Shown here in pieces: positions 22,157 to 33,659 of a stretch of DNA of 64,000 bases. A model generated the notes under the pieces. That model saw nothing but the letters and a program-made list of their open reading frames with translations, did no database searches and was not told the DNA's origin. Source of the DNA: Chamaelirium japonicum (Eukaryota > Streptophyta > Magnoliopsida > Liliales > Melanthiaceae); assembly GCA_947650365.1 (NCBI GenBank), contig OX393552.1, forward strand, positions 50,263,373-50,327,372, written 5' to 3'. A program made the position numbers and the translations under genes. The first letter of the stretch is position 1; every line of letters begins with the position of its first letter.

Positions 22157-22421
22157 CTAGGAAGAATCCCTTTTGACTTTTCAAAAGTTTGACGGCCAGG
22201 TCAGCTCCAGGAAGGAGGTGGAGCACTTGGCTTGCTTAAATACCAGGCTTCCTAGGGCAATTTAATGCCGGTTTGTCAAGCTTTCTTTGACACCGTCAAA
22301 CTTAAGAAATTTCAAAGAAAATCTAACAGGTGACAAGAGACTAGATCTAAACACTCTCGAATATGGACTACAATCGGAATAAAAGAGAATAGAACACATA
22401 AATAAGATCTAGTTTTCAGAT
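22157..22421 (-). other. 5' leader of copia-1
   Basis: This untranslated stretch lies between the 5' LTR and Gag. On the minus strand it begins ATCTGAAAAC right after the LTR rather than the usual TGG of a tRNA primer-binding site. The block TTTAATGCCGGTTTGTCAAG near 22261 is shared with copia-2 near 30790. Confidence 0.7.
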
Positions 22422-22986
22422 TGTTGGTAAATAGAGTTCTATTCTATTAGCATGCAATGGATCAAGGAGAGTTAACTAGCTAAGGATGGGAAGCTAAGGC
22501 TTTCTACAGAGATGCAAAATAAGGGAAAGAAGAGAAGGAGAATAAAAGACTTATCGAAAGAAATGAGCCGAGGCTTATGCTTGCACAATGCCCTGAAAAC
22601 TAGATCGCCGCCGTAGGATGGTGCTCCCAGCCTCCGACGATAAGCCCCCAAGGTACAACGACTTCGAGCTTCTCCGCACCAAGGAGAGCTCGTAGGAACT
22701 CTCAGGAAACTCCAAAAAACAATATCAAAATCTGAAGAGAATGTTGGGGAAGTATTGCACTGCTCACGAACCCCTTTGGTGATCCTCCAAAGAATAACTA
22801 GAGCTCGATCCCGAGTTGTACGTCGACCACGAACAGGATCAGCAATGAGTGTCCTCGAGTAGCCTGTCGGTCACAAACAAGTGCAGCCGTCGTTTGCTCG
22901 GGGATGAAGCAATATTTCGGCACCAAAGTGGATCAGCACCTCCACTCTAGAAACTATTGCAACACCTCTACTCCTTTGACTTCGGT

Positions 22987-23053
<67 letters not shown>

Positions 23054-23346
23054 GGTGAGAATAGAGATGAAGAGAAGTGATATTCTGCATGGGTTCCAAA
23101 CGCTCTGTATTTAAAGCCGGTGCTATACAACAGAACCCATGATCTCCTCTAACCTCTCAACTAACCCCATAATCTCATCTAACCTCTCAACTAACCCATG
23201 ATCTCATCTAACCTCTCAACTAACCCATGATCTCATCTCAACTGATCTGAGCTTCTGTTACACCCGTTCCCACAAAACCCGGCAAACACAATGAGAGATA
23301 AAAACATTCAAAAAAAAAAATTTGAATTCAAAATTCAAAACCAACA
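22422..23346 (-). repeat. 5' LTR of copia-1 (925 bp)
   Basis: This is the partner of 16790-17685. It is longer mainly because its (GA)n run (about 22992-23050) is expanded. Confidence 0.95.
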
Positions 23347-23464
23347 TGAAGTTGGAGCCCACATACTGTACCACTTTTCCTGTGTAATTTTCTCCCATGC
23401 AAGCAAGTGCATACTCCGGTTTGTAGCAGTGTGTCCCCCCAAAAAAGATCTACAAACCCGATGC
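23347..23464 (-). pseudogene. Old LINE, short RT-downstream segment
   Basis: This 118-bp strip lies between two copia insertions. On the minus strand it translates in part to a stretch resembling the (F/W)GG...AWEKI region that follows the RT domain in plant LINEs. Its order and strand fit the LINE pieces on either side. Confidence 0.6.
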
Positions 23465-24595
23465 TGTTGGAAATCTAACCGTTCTAAACTAGCAAATTTA
23501 GGATTTAATTTAAAAATTGATTAGCAAATGTTATTTTCGCAAACAAGGACAAATCACAAAATTCTTTTAGGAATGGTTTGCCAAGGCAGAGCGGGTTCTA
23601 TGGAACCGTCATTTACCTTGCCGAACTTTTCTAAAAGAAATAAATAATCTAGCTAAATTATCTATAATTATTTAGATTTCTCTATTAGATGCAAGTCAAT
23701 TATTTTAGATCTAATATTAGGACAAAGGAAAAGTTAGAAACTCTGGCCTGTGGTCGAAGCGTGCTAGGCACTGTCCCAAGAAACTTATTGCCCCCCTCGT
23801 GCGGGTCTCGTGGCAATGGTTCTCGGAGATACGACGACCCCGGTCAGGCGACCTCCTTCTCGTCGGCACGACTCCAAGAAGGCTTTGCGAACCTCGTGAA
23901 CTTTCAGGAACCCAACGACTCGATGACGATCTTCTGGAAGCGGGGAGGCAGTACCGCAGCAGAGCTTTGGTCCGAGAGATGGAGTCTCTTTGGAGCAAAG
24001 GGGAAGCACCACAGCACCACGACATGAGAGAATAGGAGAGGGAGAGGCAGTAAGCAGGGAGGAATTCCGATATTCGGACTGTACTTTCTCTATGGCTGCA
24101 CTGGGCCTTATATAGGCCTCGGACAGTTAATAGAGGGCTGAAAGAGGGGAGCGGTTAATGGGCTGCGATTAATCCCATTAACCTCGCACGTTACAGCTCG
24201 CAGAGAGCAGCCTCGTAACGGCTAGCATGCAGCAACGGGTCGCATGCAAAACGGCTAGTAGCCAAAAAGGAATTTTATAAATGGTGGAGGACTTAAAAGC
24301 AAAAAGAGGGCAGGTGCGAACCAGCCCATTTCGGAGATGCTATCGTGTCCGGGTCCGCGGGCGCACACACACGCGCCGCCAAGCCCAAGCCCAAGCCCAA
24401 GCCCAAGCCCGGCCCGGCCCGGCTCGGCACGGCACGCACGCGCGCGTGTGTGTGAGCTAGTGGAGCCCCTCTTTTAGTGTGATGACTAGTGGAGGGAAGT
24501 GGGCAATCCTTTATAAGGTGGTAGGGGATTTCTCCCCCTACCGATATGGGACAAAACCCATTGCTATTGTGTGGTTTTAAAACACACACCCAACA
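23465..24595 (-). repeat. 3' LTR of copia-2 (1131 bp)
   Basis: It starts TGTTGGAAATC and ends ACACCCAACA, followed by the ATCCCCCACATG polypurine complement. It contains an AAGCCC/GGCCC-rich tract near 24378-24430. It pairs with 31058-32185 at high identity. Open frames inside it recur in the other LTR and are not genes. Confidence 0.94.
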
Positions 24596-25153
24596 ATCCC
24601 CCACATGTGTTTAAAACCACTAAATATTAAATAAGTAAAAAATTCAAAATATAAAGTAAAAAGACTTTGCTGGATTCCTTATACTATGCAGTAGGTATAG
24701 GTACCTTCCGGTTTGAACCTCCACTTAGTATAGTTGTATACATCCGTGAGGACTTGGTGGACTACACCTTGAACCAGCCTTATTTATCGGGTTTCTACAA
24801 GTAGTACACGTAGTACAGTTTTCGATGATTCTAAGCGGGTTGCGCTATTAATGGCCTTGCGCAGATATCTTTTCTTGTATGTTTCTAGGGAGCAGCCCTG
24901 GTCCCAGAGTTGCGGCCTCACAACGACATACATATAGGTAAGTCCTAATAGGGGTGTGAGCAAGGCGACACCCCGCCTTATGGGTCTTGGACTTATTAAG
25001 AGTTTTAAACTCATCATACCCCTTGCTTTTAATAAGCACTGACGTTATAGGGACAGGAGCATTATTCAGTGCTCCTTATTTTCAATCACTACTACAGTTT
25101 GTTTCTATCCATTGAACCTCCGTGAGGTTGGGTTTCCACTGCAGTGATTTTTC

Positions 25154-27427
25154 TTATGGGCTTAATCCCATCCCCCTCGACGATTCTAAGACCACTGTCC
25201 TAGAGAGGCCCTTAGTTAGATGATCCGTCAAATTCTTTTCGGATCTAACAAAATCTAGGGCAATTATTTGATTCTTCATCTTATATCTGAGAGATCTATG
25301 TCTCACTTTCAGATGACGATTTATTTTTACATCAGCGTTTTCTTGATTACATTTATCAATAGCTGATCGACAATCACAATGGATAGATATAGCCGGTAAA
25401 GGCTTTTCTATTAGTGGGATCTCATATAGAAGATCTCGAAGCCATTCTGCTTCTGTGCTAGTGGTATCTAGCGCTATCATTTCTGATTCCATGGTACTCC
25501 TAGCTATAACGGTCTGTTTGGTGGATTTTCAAGATATGGCTCCACCTCCTAGTAGGAATACATATCCGGTTGTGGACTTAATATCTATTGAGTCACTAAT
25601 CCAGTTATCATCAGAGTATCCCTCTAACACAGCTGGATATCCACTATAGTGGAGACCGTATGATATGGTCCCCTTAAGGTATCTAAAAACTCTTTCTAAT
25701 GCATTCTAATGGGACAAATTCGGGTTAGACGTATAACGACTAAGTCTATTTACCGCGTAAGCGATATCGGGTCGAGTATAGTTTGCTAGAAAACCTAGCG
25801 ATCCTATGATTTGAGCATACTCGCTCTGTAGTCTAGGTAGTCCAGTGTTCTTTGTCAGATGGGTATTTGGATCATATGGTGTGGATACCGGTTGGCAATC
25901 GGGGTCGTAAAATTTCCTAAGGATTTTCTCGACATAGTGGGATTGGGATAACACTAAACCATTATCCTTCGTAATGATCTTAGTGTTCAAAATAACGTCG
26001 GCTTGTCCTAGATCTTTCATATCAAAGTTTTGGGACAAAAAGTGTTTGATATCATTTATGATTTGTATGTTTGAACCGAATATTGGGATATCATCAACAT
26101 ACAAACATAAGATGACAATATTATTACCATCTACTTTATGGTATACACATTCATCCGTTGAATTGATATCAAATCCATAGGATAAGATAACTTCATCGAA
26201 TTTCATATGCCATTGTTTTGAGGCTTGTTTTAAGTCCATAGAGGGATCGAATTAACTTACACACATTTCCCTCTTGTCCAGGTGCAGTAAATCCCTCGGG
26301 TTGGTCCATGTATATTTCCTCATTAAGGTCGCCATTCAAGAAAGCAGTCTTGACATCCATTTGATGTATAACTAGCTTATAGATTGAAGCTAAGGCGATG
26401 AGGATCCTAATCGTGGTTATCCTAGCGACAGGTGAGTACACATCAAAGTAGTCTACCCCTGGTTTTTGGGTAAAGCCCTTGGCTACAAGTCGTGCCTTAA
26501 ATTTATCTATGGTACCGTCGGGTCTAAGCTTCTTCTTAAACATCCATTTACATCCTATGGTTTTGCAACCAGGAGGTAAATTGGTGAGTTCCCAGGTATG
26601 ATTTTAAAGTATGGATTGGATCTCGTTATCTATGGCTTCTTTCCAAAAGGGTGAGTCTATGGACTTTATTGTATCTGTATAGGTGGAGGGAGAGTTCTCC
26701 ACCAGAAGTGCATAGAAGTCATCAAAGACTTTTTCTACACGGGCACGTTTACTTCTCCTAGGTTCGATTTGGGTTACCGGTTCAATCTGGTCTTCAGATT
26801 TTAATTGGACTTTGGGTTCGATCTGAGTTACTTGATTAGAACTGGAGGCCTGGTTATTGGTGTTAATCCTAGTGTTGATCCTAGTCTTATAAGGGAAGAT
26901 ATTTTCGAAGTATGAGGCATCTCTAGCTTCGATTATGGTGTTATTGGCTATTTCGCTTATTTCAGAGTTAAACACTAAAAATCGATTAGCGTTACTATCT
27001 GAAGCGTAGCCAATAAAGGTGACATCTACAGTTTTAGGTCCTATCTTCTTTCTTTTGTTATCGGGGATTTTTACCTTAGCTAGGCACCCCCATACTTTTA
27101 GATATTCTAACTTAGGTTTTCTATGTTTCCATACTTCGTATGGGGTCAAGTCATTGTGTTTAAAGGGAATACGGTTAAGGATAAAACAGGCCGTCATTAG
27201 GGCTTTCCCCCATAAGTTCTCTAGTGCTCCAGAGTTTAATAACATGGAATTGACTATGTTCATTAGGGTCCTGTTTTTCCTCTCCGCTACACCATTGGAT
27301 TGGGGAGTGTAAGGAGCTGTGACTCCATGGAGAATTCCATAGTCTTCACAGTACTCACTTAACTCATTTGAAGTGTACTCCCCTCCTCGGTCTGACCTAA
27401 GGATTTTAATATTTTCGTCTAATTGGT
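25154..27427 (-). pseudogene. copia-2 pol: integrase C-terminus, RT, RNase H (broken)
   Basis: On the minus strand: integrase tail and linker (about 27263-26604), RT (about 26543-25706, with YVDD preserved), then RNase H (25492-25154), which contains SIHCDCRSAID and RHLKVRHRSLRYK. Frame changes or stops near 26600, 26230 and 25700 break it. It aligns domain for domain with copia-1 but is clearly diverged. Confidence 0.9.
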
Positions 27428-29599
27428 TGTGGACGCGGAAAAAAGCGCGGGTCGTCTTTATTGCGAATCACACGAGATTACAATTGTAGCCGGGACCCGG
27501 GTGGCTTGGGTGTAGCGAGTCCGGGTTACGGCGAGTTTTGATCAGGGGATTGTGGGAAAAATCTTCTGGGGGATCCCTTTGATCCGCGTCTCCACGTGGT
27601 GTTCGTGCGAGAGCTCTGAAGGGGCTGCCCAGGACAGGGGTCTTTACAGGGAGAGGGTTTTGGAGAGGCTAAGGAATGTCCACCGTTGCTTTGTCCCTTC
27701 CGTGCTTCGCGCTTTATCGGCTAGGGGGGTTTTCGGCTTCGTTCCTCGGTCTTCGCGTCTTCCTCGTTCCTTGCTTGACCTCGATGTCCTTGATCGTCGG
27801 TTCGCGACGTCGATCGAGCTTTTGGCGTTGGCTTTGGCTTCGGCTTTTTGGCTTTGGCTTGGCTCCGGCGTGGCTCTGGCTTTTGCTTTGCTTCGGCGCT
27901 TGCACTTGGACGTAGCTGGGAGAGACTTGCGATGCTTTCGTTCTTCCGAACTTCGCGTCGTATCGGCTAGAACGTGCGGTGCTTTTGCTCGTGGCCGGCG
28001 TAGTCGCTTGGCTTTGGCACTTGCGTTGCTTTAGCGCGGGCTTTACTGGGGCTTTGCTTTGGCTTCTTGCGTTGGCTTTAGCTTTAGCGTCAACTCGATA
28101 TTCTTCTTCGAACGACGTGGGCTACTTCTTCGGTGCTTCGACGGTTTGCGTGTCGACTGGACTTCTCTTCTTCTCCGGGCTTCTTTGGCGTGATCGGAGT
28201 CGAAGAATGCTTTCGAAGATGGTGGGGGTAGCACCGATCTCCGTGCGACGGTTGTGGCGTCGGCTTTTGTTTGATGAAGACGACGAGGGTAGCGACGGTC
28301 TCCGTGCGACGGTTGTAGCGTCGGCTTTTGTTGATGAAGACGACGGGGTAGCGACGCTTCAGACGATCTGCTCCAGGCTTTCTTCTTCGTGGATGGGGCA
28401 GGCGTTTGTCGAAGACGACGGGGTGATGACGCTTCGCTTCTCTCCTCCGGGCTTTGGGGCTTGATCGGGATCGAGGATTTGTTGGAGACGACGGGGTAGT
28501 GCCGCTTCTCTTCTTCTCCGGGCTTTTGGGCTTGATCGGAGTCGAAGGCTTGTTGGAGACGACGGGGTAGTGCCGCTCCTCTTCTTCTCCGGGCTTTTGG
28601 GCTTGATCAGAGTCGAAGGCTTGTTGGAGACGATAGGGTAGTGCCGCTCCTCTTCTTCTCCGGCCTTTGCTTCTGGCGTCTTCGGAGTCGAAGGGTTCTT
28701 CTTCTCCGAGCTTTCTTCTTCGTGCACGGAGTCGAAGGGATGATCTTCGTGTGCAAGGGTCTTCACGTTGATGAGGACTTTCAGTAAGCCGATCCCTCGG
28801 GACAGGCTTGACTGTGCCTCGTGAAGCCTTGGGTCGATGAAGAAGCGTCTCCTCTTCTGCAGAGCTCCGGCGTTTCGTCTTCAATTTTCGACCTCTTCTT
28901 CATTCCCCCACCCCCTCTATTTATAGGCAAAGGGGTGGGGAGAGAGATATGGGAACTTTTTAATTTCAAATCCCTTTTGTATCTCTCTCATAATTACCCT
29001 GGATTTATTCATCCATTGATGAGGGGAATAACGTTTATTTGTTTTCCTTTTCTGGCGAGGCAATTATGGCTGGATTTCGCACACGAAATCGATGGCGATC
29101 GGGCGCTTCGTCTTGTGCGTCGGATCGAGGGATCGGCGCAGATCCGCGTGTGTGCAGACGTCATACGCAACCTCCCCCCACGCATGGCGGTATTTTCTTC
29201 CTTTTCTTTCTTTTCTTTCCTTTTCTTTTCTTTCCTTTTCTTTTCTTTCCTTTCTTTTCTTTCCTTTTTCTTTTCTTTCTTTTCTTTTCTTTCCTTTTCT
29301 TCCCTTTCCTTGCAGGACCGGCCGGCCCCTCCATGGGGTTCGGGTCCCAACAGGGCTGGCCCCCATGGGGTTCGGGTCCTAGTAGGGGCCGGCCCCATGG
29401 GGTTCGGACCCTAGTAGGGGCCGGCCCCTCTTGAAGTGGGGTCCGCTCCTCTCTTGCTAGGTGCGAGTCGGGTCCGAGTCGTCGGGTTTGCATCCACGTC
29501 GGCACGCGTTAGTCGGGTCCGGGTCCGAGCGCGTCGGGTTTGCGTCCACGTCGACACACGTAAGTCGGGTCCGGGTCCGATGAAATTTGTGTGTCTACA
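27428..29599 (-). mobile_element. Solo LTR of a Ty3-gypsy-type element (2172 bp)
   Basis: It begins TGTGGACGCGG and ends GTGTCTACA on the plus strand. The target duplication TTGGT (27423-27427 and 29600-29604) is exact, and removing the insert brings the two parts of the copia-2 integrase back next to each other. On the minus strand the start TGTAGACACACAAATTTC is a form common in gypsy LTRs. It contains a diverged internal repeat of about 100 bp (near 28480-28660) and a (TTTTC)n-type tract (about 29198-29305). It has no coding function. Confidence 0.88.
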
Positions 29600-29604
29600 T
29601 TGGT

Positions 29605-30784
29605 TCTCAACCAGAGCTCTGTAAATTTTAAATTTACTGAGTATTTCATTCTTAGTTTTAATAAGGTATAAGTGGTAATATTTTGAAGCGTCATCTATCA
29701 ACATTACAAAATATCTATTGCCACCTTTCAAGGTTCTCCCAGAATCACAGACATCGCTGTGAATTAATTCAAGTATCTGGAAGTCTCGATCGATAATTTT
29801 AAAGGGTTTCTTAAGTTGTTTGGCTTCTACGCATATCTCGCACTTGTCGAGATTCCTAGTATCGAATTTAGGAATAATGTTTAAGGTCATGAGTTTCTTA
29901 ATAGAATTATAATTTATATGACCTAGTCTTTGGTGCCAAGTGACCGAAGACTCAACATTTAAAATAGTAGAAGAAGGATTGAATACATTCAATTTAAACA
30001 AACCATCACAAAGAAATCCTTTTCTAATAAAATTCATTCCCTTGGTGATTACAACCTTATTGGACTCAAATACAAGCTTATAGCCCTGTTGGACTAATAA
30101 GGACCCACTAATTAAATTCCTCCTAATCTCCGGAACGTGGTGGACTCCGCGCAGGGGGGTCTTCTCCGACGTTAGCTTCAGGTCAATCCGTCCTATCCCT
30201 AGCACACGAGCCTCAGCATTGTTCCCCATGCTTACAGCTCCTCCACCTGAGACCTGATAGGTGGAAAATAAAGATTAATCCGAGCAAACATGAATGTTAG
30301 CTCATGTGTCAATCCACCAATCAAATGCTTGAAAGGTCATGTTAACTTCAGGGGTGAAGAGAACAGACCTGAAAGCGATCCCAGAAGAGCCAACTTCAGA
30401 GGTCACCATGTTGACTTGAGAGCCGGGTGGCATTTGACCATTTCTTCTTGGATTTGGAGGTGGTGGTGTCTTCTTGTAGAAGCATTGGTTGGCCATGTGA
30501 TTGGTCCGACCGCAGACGTAGCAGCAACGCACTCCTTCCTTCTTTTGGTCCTTGGGATGGTTTGGGTTATGGTTGCTATGGTATGGCTTCTTGGTATAGG
30601 GTTTAGGCTTAGGATGGAAGGGTTTCTTCTGAAACTTATGTCTAGGTTTTTGAAATGGTTTGGATGGTTGACCCTCTATGTTGTTGACTTTGAGTTTGGA
30701 TTCAGAAGAACCCTTTTCCCTGAGCCTATGTTGCTCCTCAATTCTAATAGAGTTTAGAACTTGAGTTAGGGTTAGGTCACCTTG
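29605..30784 (-). pseudogene. copia-2 gag end, protease, pre-integrase and integrase start (broken)
   Basis: On the minus strand: a basic gag tail, a CCHC knuckle (CCYVCGRTNHMANQC, near 30525), the protease site with a stop after WWIDT near 30300, then a frame from 30229 with the GAG-pre-integrase block (WHQRLGHI) and the integrase start, which runs into the solo LTR. The N-terminal half of gag is absent. Confidence 0.88.
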
Positions 30785-31057
30785 GGTAATTTAATGCCGG
30801 TTTGTCAAGCCTTTCTAGACACCGTAGGCAGTGAAATATTCCAATGATGACTCTTAGTCTTTCTAAAATGTATGCCTCTAATTTACTTTTGTATAAAAAT
30901 AATTTTGACTAATAACTATAGCGCAACTTTTAACGACTAATAATCAAACTATTTATTCTATGATAACAATACTAACAAAGTGAATTGCACAATAGAGAAA
31001 GATAAATAATCCTTTTGAATATGATGAACGATTAAATATTAAATAAGTTTCTTGGAT
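30785..31057 (-). other. 5' leader of copia-2
   Basis: It shares the TTTAATGCCGGTTTGTCAAG block with copia-1. After the LTR the minus strand reads ATCCAAGAAAC, again not a TGG-type primer-binding site. Confidence 0.65.
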
Positions 31058-32185
31058 TGTTGGAAATCTAACCGTTCTAAACTAGCAAATTTAGGATTTA
31101 ATTTAAAAATTGATTAGCAAATGTTATTTTCGCAAACAAGGACAAATCACAAAATTCTTTTAGAAATGGTTTGCCAAGGCAGAGCGGGTTCTATGGAACC
31201 GTCATTCACCTTGCTGAACTTTTCTAAAAGAAATAAATAATCTAGCTAAATTATCTATAATTATTTAGATTTCTCTATTAGATGCAAGTCAATTATTTTA
31301 GATCTAATATTAGGACAAAGGCAGAGTTAGAAACTCTGGCCTGTGGTCGAAGCGTGCTAGGCACTGTCCCAAGAAACTTATTGCCCCCCTCGTGCGGGTC
31401 TCGTGGCAATGGTTCTCGGAGATACGATGACCCCGGTCAGGCGACCTCCTTCTCGTCGGCACGACTCCAAGAAGGCTTTGCGAACCTCGTGAACTTTCAG
31501 GAACCCAACGACTCGATGACGATCTTCTCGAAGCGGGGAGGCAGCACCGCAGCAGAGCTTTGGTCCGAGAGATGGAGTCTCTTCGGAGCAAAGGGGCAGC
31601 ACCACAGCACCACGACACGAGAGAATAGAAGAGGGAGATGCAGTAAGCAGGGAGGAATTCCGATATTCGGACTGTACTTTCTCTATGGCTGCACTGGGCC
31701 TTATATAGGCCTCGGACAGTTAATAGAGGGCTGAAAGAGGGGAGCGGTTAATGGGCTGCGATTAAGCCCATTAACCTCGCACGTTACAGCTCGCAAAGAG
31801 CAGCCTCATAACGGCTGGCATGCAGCAACGGGTCGTATGCAAAACGGCTAGTATCCAAAAAGAAATTTTATAAATGGTGGAAGACTTAAAAGCAAAAAGA
31901 TGGCAGGTGCGGACCAGCCCATTTCGGAGATGCTATCGTGTCCGGGTCTGCGGGCGCACACACACGCGCCGCCCAGCCCATGCCCAAGCCCAAGCCCCTC
32001 GGATCGGCTCGGCACGGCACGGCACGCACGCGCGCGCGTGTTTGAGCTAGTGGAGCCCCTCCTCTAGTGTGATGACTAGTGGGGGGAAGTGGGCAATCCT
32101 TTATAAGGTGGTAGGGGATTTCTCCCCTTACCGATATGGGACTAAACCCATTGCTATTGTGTGGTTTTAAAACACACACCCAATA
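31058..32185 (-). repeat. 5' LTR of copia-2 (1128 bp)
   Basis: Partner of 23465-24595. Its last bases are CAATA instead of CAACA, a point change at the terminus. Confidence 0.94.
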
Positions 32186-32938
32186 GATCCACCTGCTGCA
32201 ACACCCCCTTATGTAATGTTTCAGCGACCATCAAGTGTTTTGGCATGGTAGATAAAACCGCCTGGATCAATACCAATCGCCCCGCTTGGGATAACAACTT
32301 GGCTTTCCATCCGGTGACCTACGCCTCCATACAGCTCATTATAAATTGGAAATGCTTGGCTTGAACCCGATATCCATATATAGGAATCTCCAAGAACATC
32401 CATGGCCCTCTCTCCTCCGCCATCATTAGTGCTAGTTTCACTTGTTTGCGCACTGAAGCCGGCACACACTGAGAAAATTTGATGCTGGATTTCTGTGGGT
32501 TGATATGTAAACCAATGGACCTTATCACCTTTGCAAAAAAAACCCCTTAAACCCCACGCATCCAGTACTGTAGCTCTCGCCAAAAGCATGAAGTCGTCTG
32601 CATATGCGAGGGTGGTAATTGGAACCGGATTTCATCTAGTGCAAAACCCATCGATATCCCCTGATTGCAGCCTTTTATCCACCTCCCATTGGATCACCTG
32701 AGCAACTAGTAAAAATATATATGGAGAAATCGGGTCCCCTTGCCGCAGACCACAGGAAGGATAAAACTCCTTGTAGCCGCGTCATTAACGATCATACTGA
32801 ACGTTGTCGTGGTCACACACTGAGATCACTCACCCTATCCACCTCTTATGAAACCCCATCCGTTCCAAAATGGCCTCCAGCGCCTCCCACTAGATACGAT
32901 CATATGCTTTGTCAATATCCGCTTTTACTGTGACGATC
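32186..32938 (-). pseudogene. Old LINE, reverse transcriptase segment
   Basis: On the minus strand from 32938 down: a block resembling KADI-KAYDR with WEALEAILERMGF, then GLRQGDPISPYIFLL near 32740, then a degenerate ADD-type catalytic box near 32590, then IGLHINPQKSSIKFS near 32510. This order is that of plant L1-type RT. Several frameshifts and stops are present. The segment is bounded by Cassandra and by copia-2. Confidence 0.87.
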
Positions 32939-33260
32939 AAAATCCAATAAGCCAATAGCCAAATGCCAAGACTCCTGAAGCTGGGATGCTAAGATGGATG
33001 AGGTGAGGTGAGGTGTACAAGGCTACTAGTTAGCCCTACACCGCTTGGAGAGAATAAGATTATGAGCTACTTATATAATTTCTCCCCCAAACATAGAAGA
33101 TGCGTTTTAAAAACCGTACGCCACTACGGATTTCGTAAGAACTCCGTAGTTAAGCGTACTCGGGTGAGAGTAGTACTAGGATGGGTGGCCACCCTGGGAA
33201 GTTCTCGTGCGGGCATGGGCAAAGCAAACAATATCTTGTGTGTTTGGGGCGGATGTTACA
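32939..33260 (+). repeat. Cassandra 5' LTR with 5S rRNA-like core
   Basis: Positions 33138-33211 match the 3' two thirds of plant 5S rRNA. They include the A-box-like AGTTAAGCG and the C-box-like GTAGTACTAGGATGGGTG, parts of the Pol III internal promoter. Confidence 0.93.
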
Positions 33261-33339
33261 AAATGGTATCAGAGCTGGTTCTCCTCGCAATGGGGGGTCT
33301 AACCCTACACGAAGACATGTACCCCTAAGAGGGGTGGAT

Positions 33340-33659
33340 TGTGACGACCAAGATCCAAGACTCCTTAGGCTGTGATGCCAAGATGGACGAGGTGAGGTGA
33401 GACGAGGTGAGGTGTACAAGGCCATGAGTTAACCCCACATTGCCTGGAGAGAAGGAGATCATGAGGTACTTATATAATTTTTCCTTCCAAACATAGAAGA
33501 TGCGTTTTAAAACCGTTCACCACTATGGATTTTGTAAGAACTCCGTACTTAAGCGTGCTCGGGCAAGAGTAGTACTAGGATGGGTGACCACTCTGGAAAG
33601 TTCTCATGCGGGCATGGGCAAAGCGGACAATATCTTGTGTATTTGGGGTAAATGTTACA
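33340..33659 (+). repeat. Cassandra 3' LTR with 5S rRNA-like core
   Basis: The 5S-like core is at about 33537-33609 (TTAAGCGTGCTCGGGC, then GTAGTACTAGGATGGGTGAC). It is closer to canonical 5S in this half than the other LTR is at some positions, and more diverged at others. Confidence 0.93.

Larger units (their letters stand above)
16790..23346 (-). mobile_element. Complete Ty1-copia retrotransposon (copia-1, 6557 bp)
   Basis: The element has two LTRs (16790-17685 and 22422-23346), a 1298-codon Gag-Pol frame and a polypurine tract. The target duplication TGAAG (16785-16789 and 23347-23351) is exact. It sits inside the old LINE. By eye I count about 18 substitutions between the LTRs outside the GA microsatellite, so it is fairly young. 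The intact frame suggests it could still have been mobile recently. Confidence 0.96.
23465..32185 (-). mobile_element. Ty1-copia retrotransposon copia-2, gag-deleted, with a nested solo LTR
   Basis: The LTRs are 23465-24595 and 31058-32185. The flanking pentamers GATGC (23460-23464) and GATCC (32186-32190) differ at one base. The interior is a broken pol plus a 2172-bp gypsy solo LTR (27428-29599). The start of gag is missing: the leader joins directly to mid-gag near 30785. It is related to copia-1 in leader and polypurine tract but has different LTRs. It could move only with proteins supplied by another element. Confidence 0.93.
32939..33659 (+). mobile_element. Complete Cassandra TRIM (721 bp) with 5S rRNA-like LTRs
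   Basis: The LTRs are 32939-33260 and 33340-33659, each TGTGACGA...ATGTTACA. The initiator-Met primer-binding site TGGTATCAGAGC is at 33264-33275. A polypurine tract AAGAGGGGTGGAT is at 33327-33339. The target duplication TTTAC (32934-32938 and 33660-33664) is exact. Both LTRs carry the 5S rRNA core, the hallmark of Cassandra. It codes for no protein and is inserted in the RT region of the old LINE. Confidence 0.96.

Noticed and set aside
23689-24027. Open frame of about 112 codons repeated near 31282
   Set aside because: Both copies are at the same place in the two LTRs of copia-2, so it is LTR sequence and not a host gene.
28090-28884. 264-codon Arg/Lys/Ser-rich minus-strand frame
   Set aside because: It lies wholly inside the 2172-bp solo LTR and reads diverged repeats of about 100 bp; no domain is recognisable.
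33104-33211. Genuine 5S rRNA gene
   Set aside because: Only about two thirds of 5S is present, with substitutions, and it lies inside LTRs with a target duplication and primer site. It is Cassandra.
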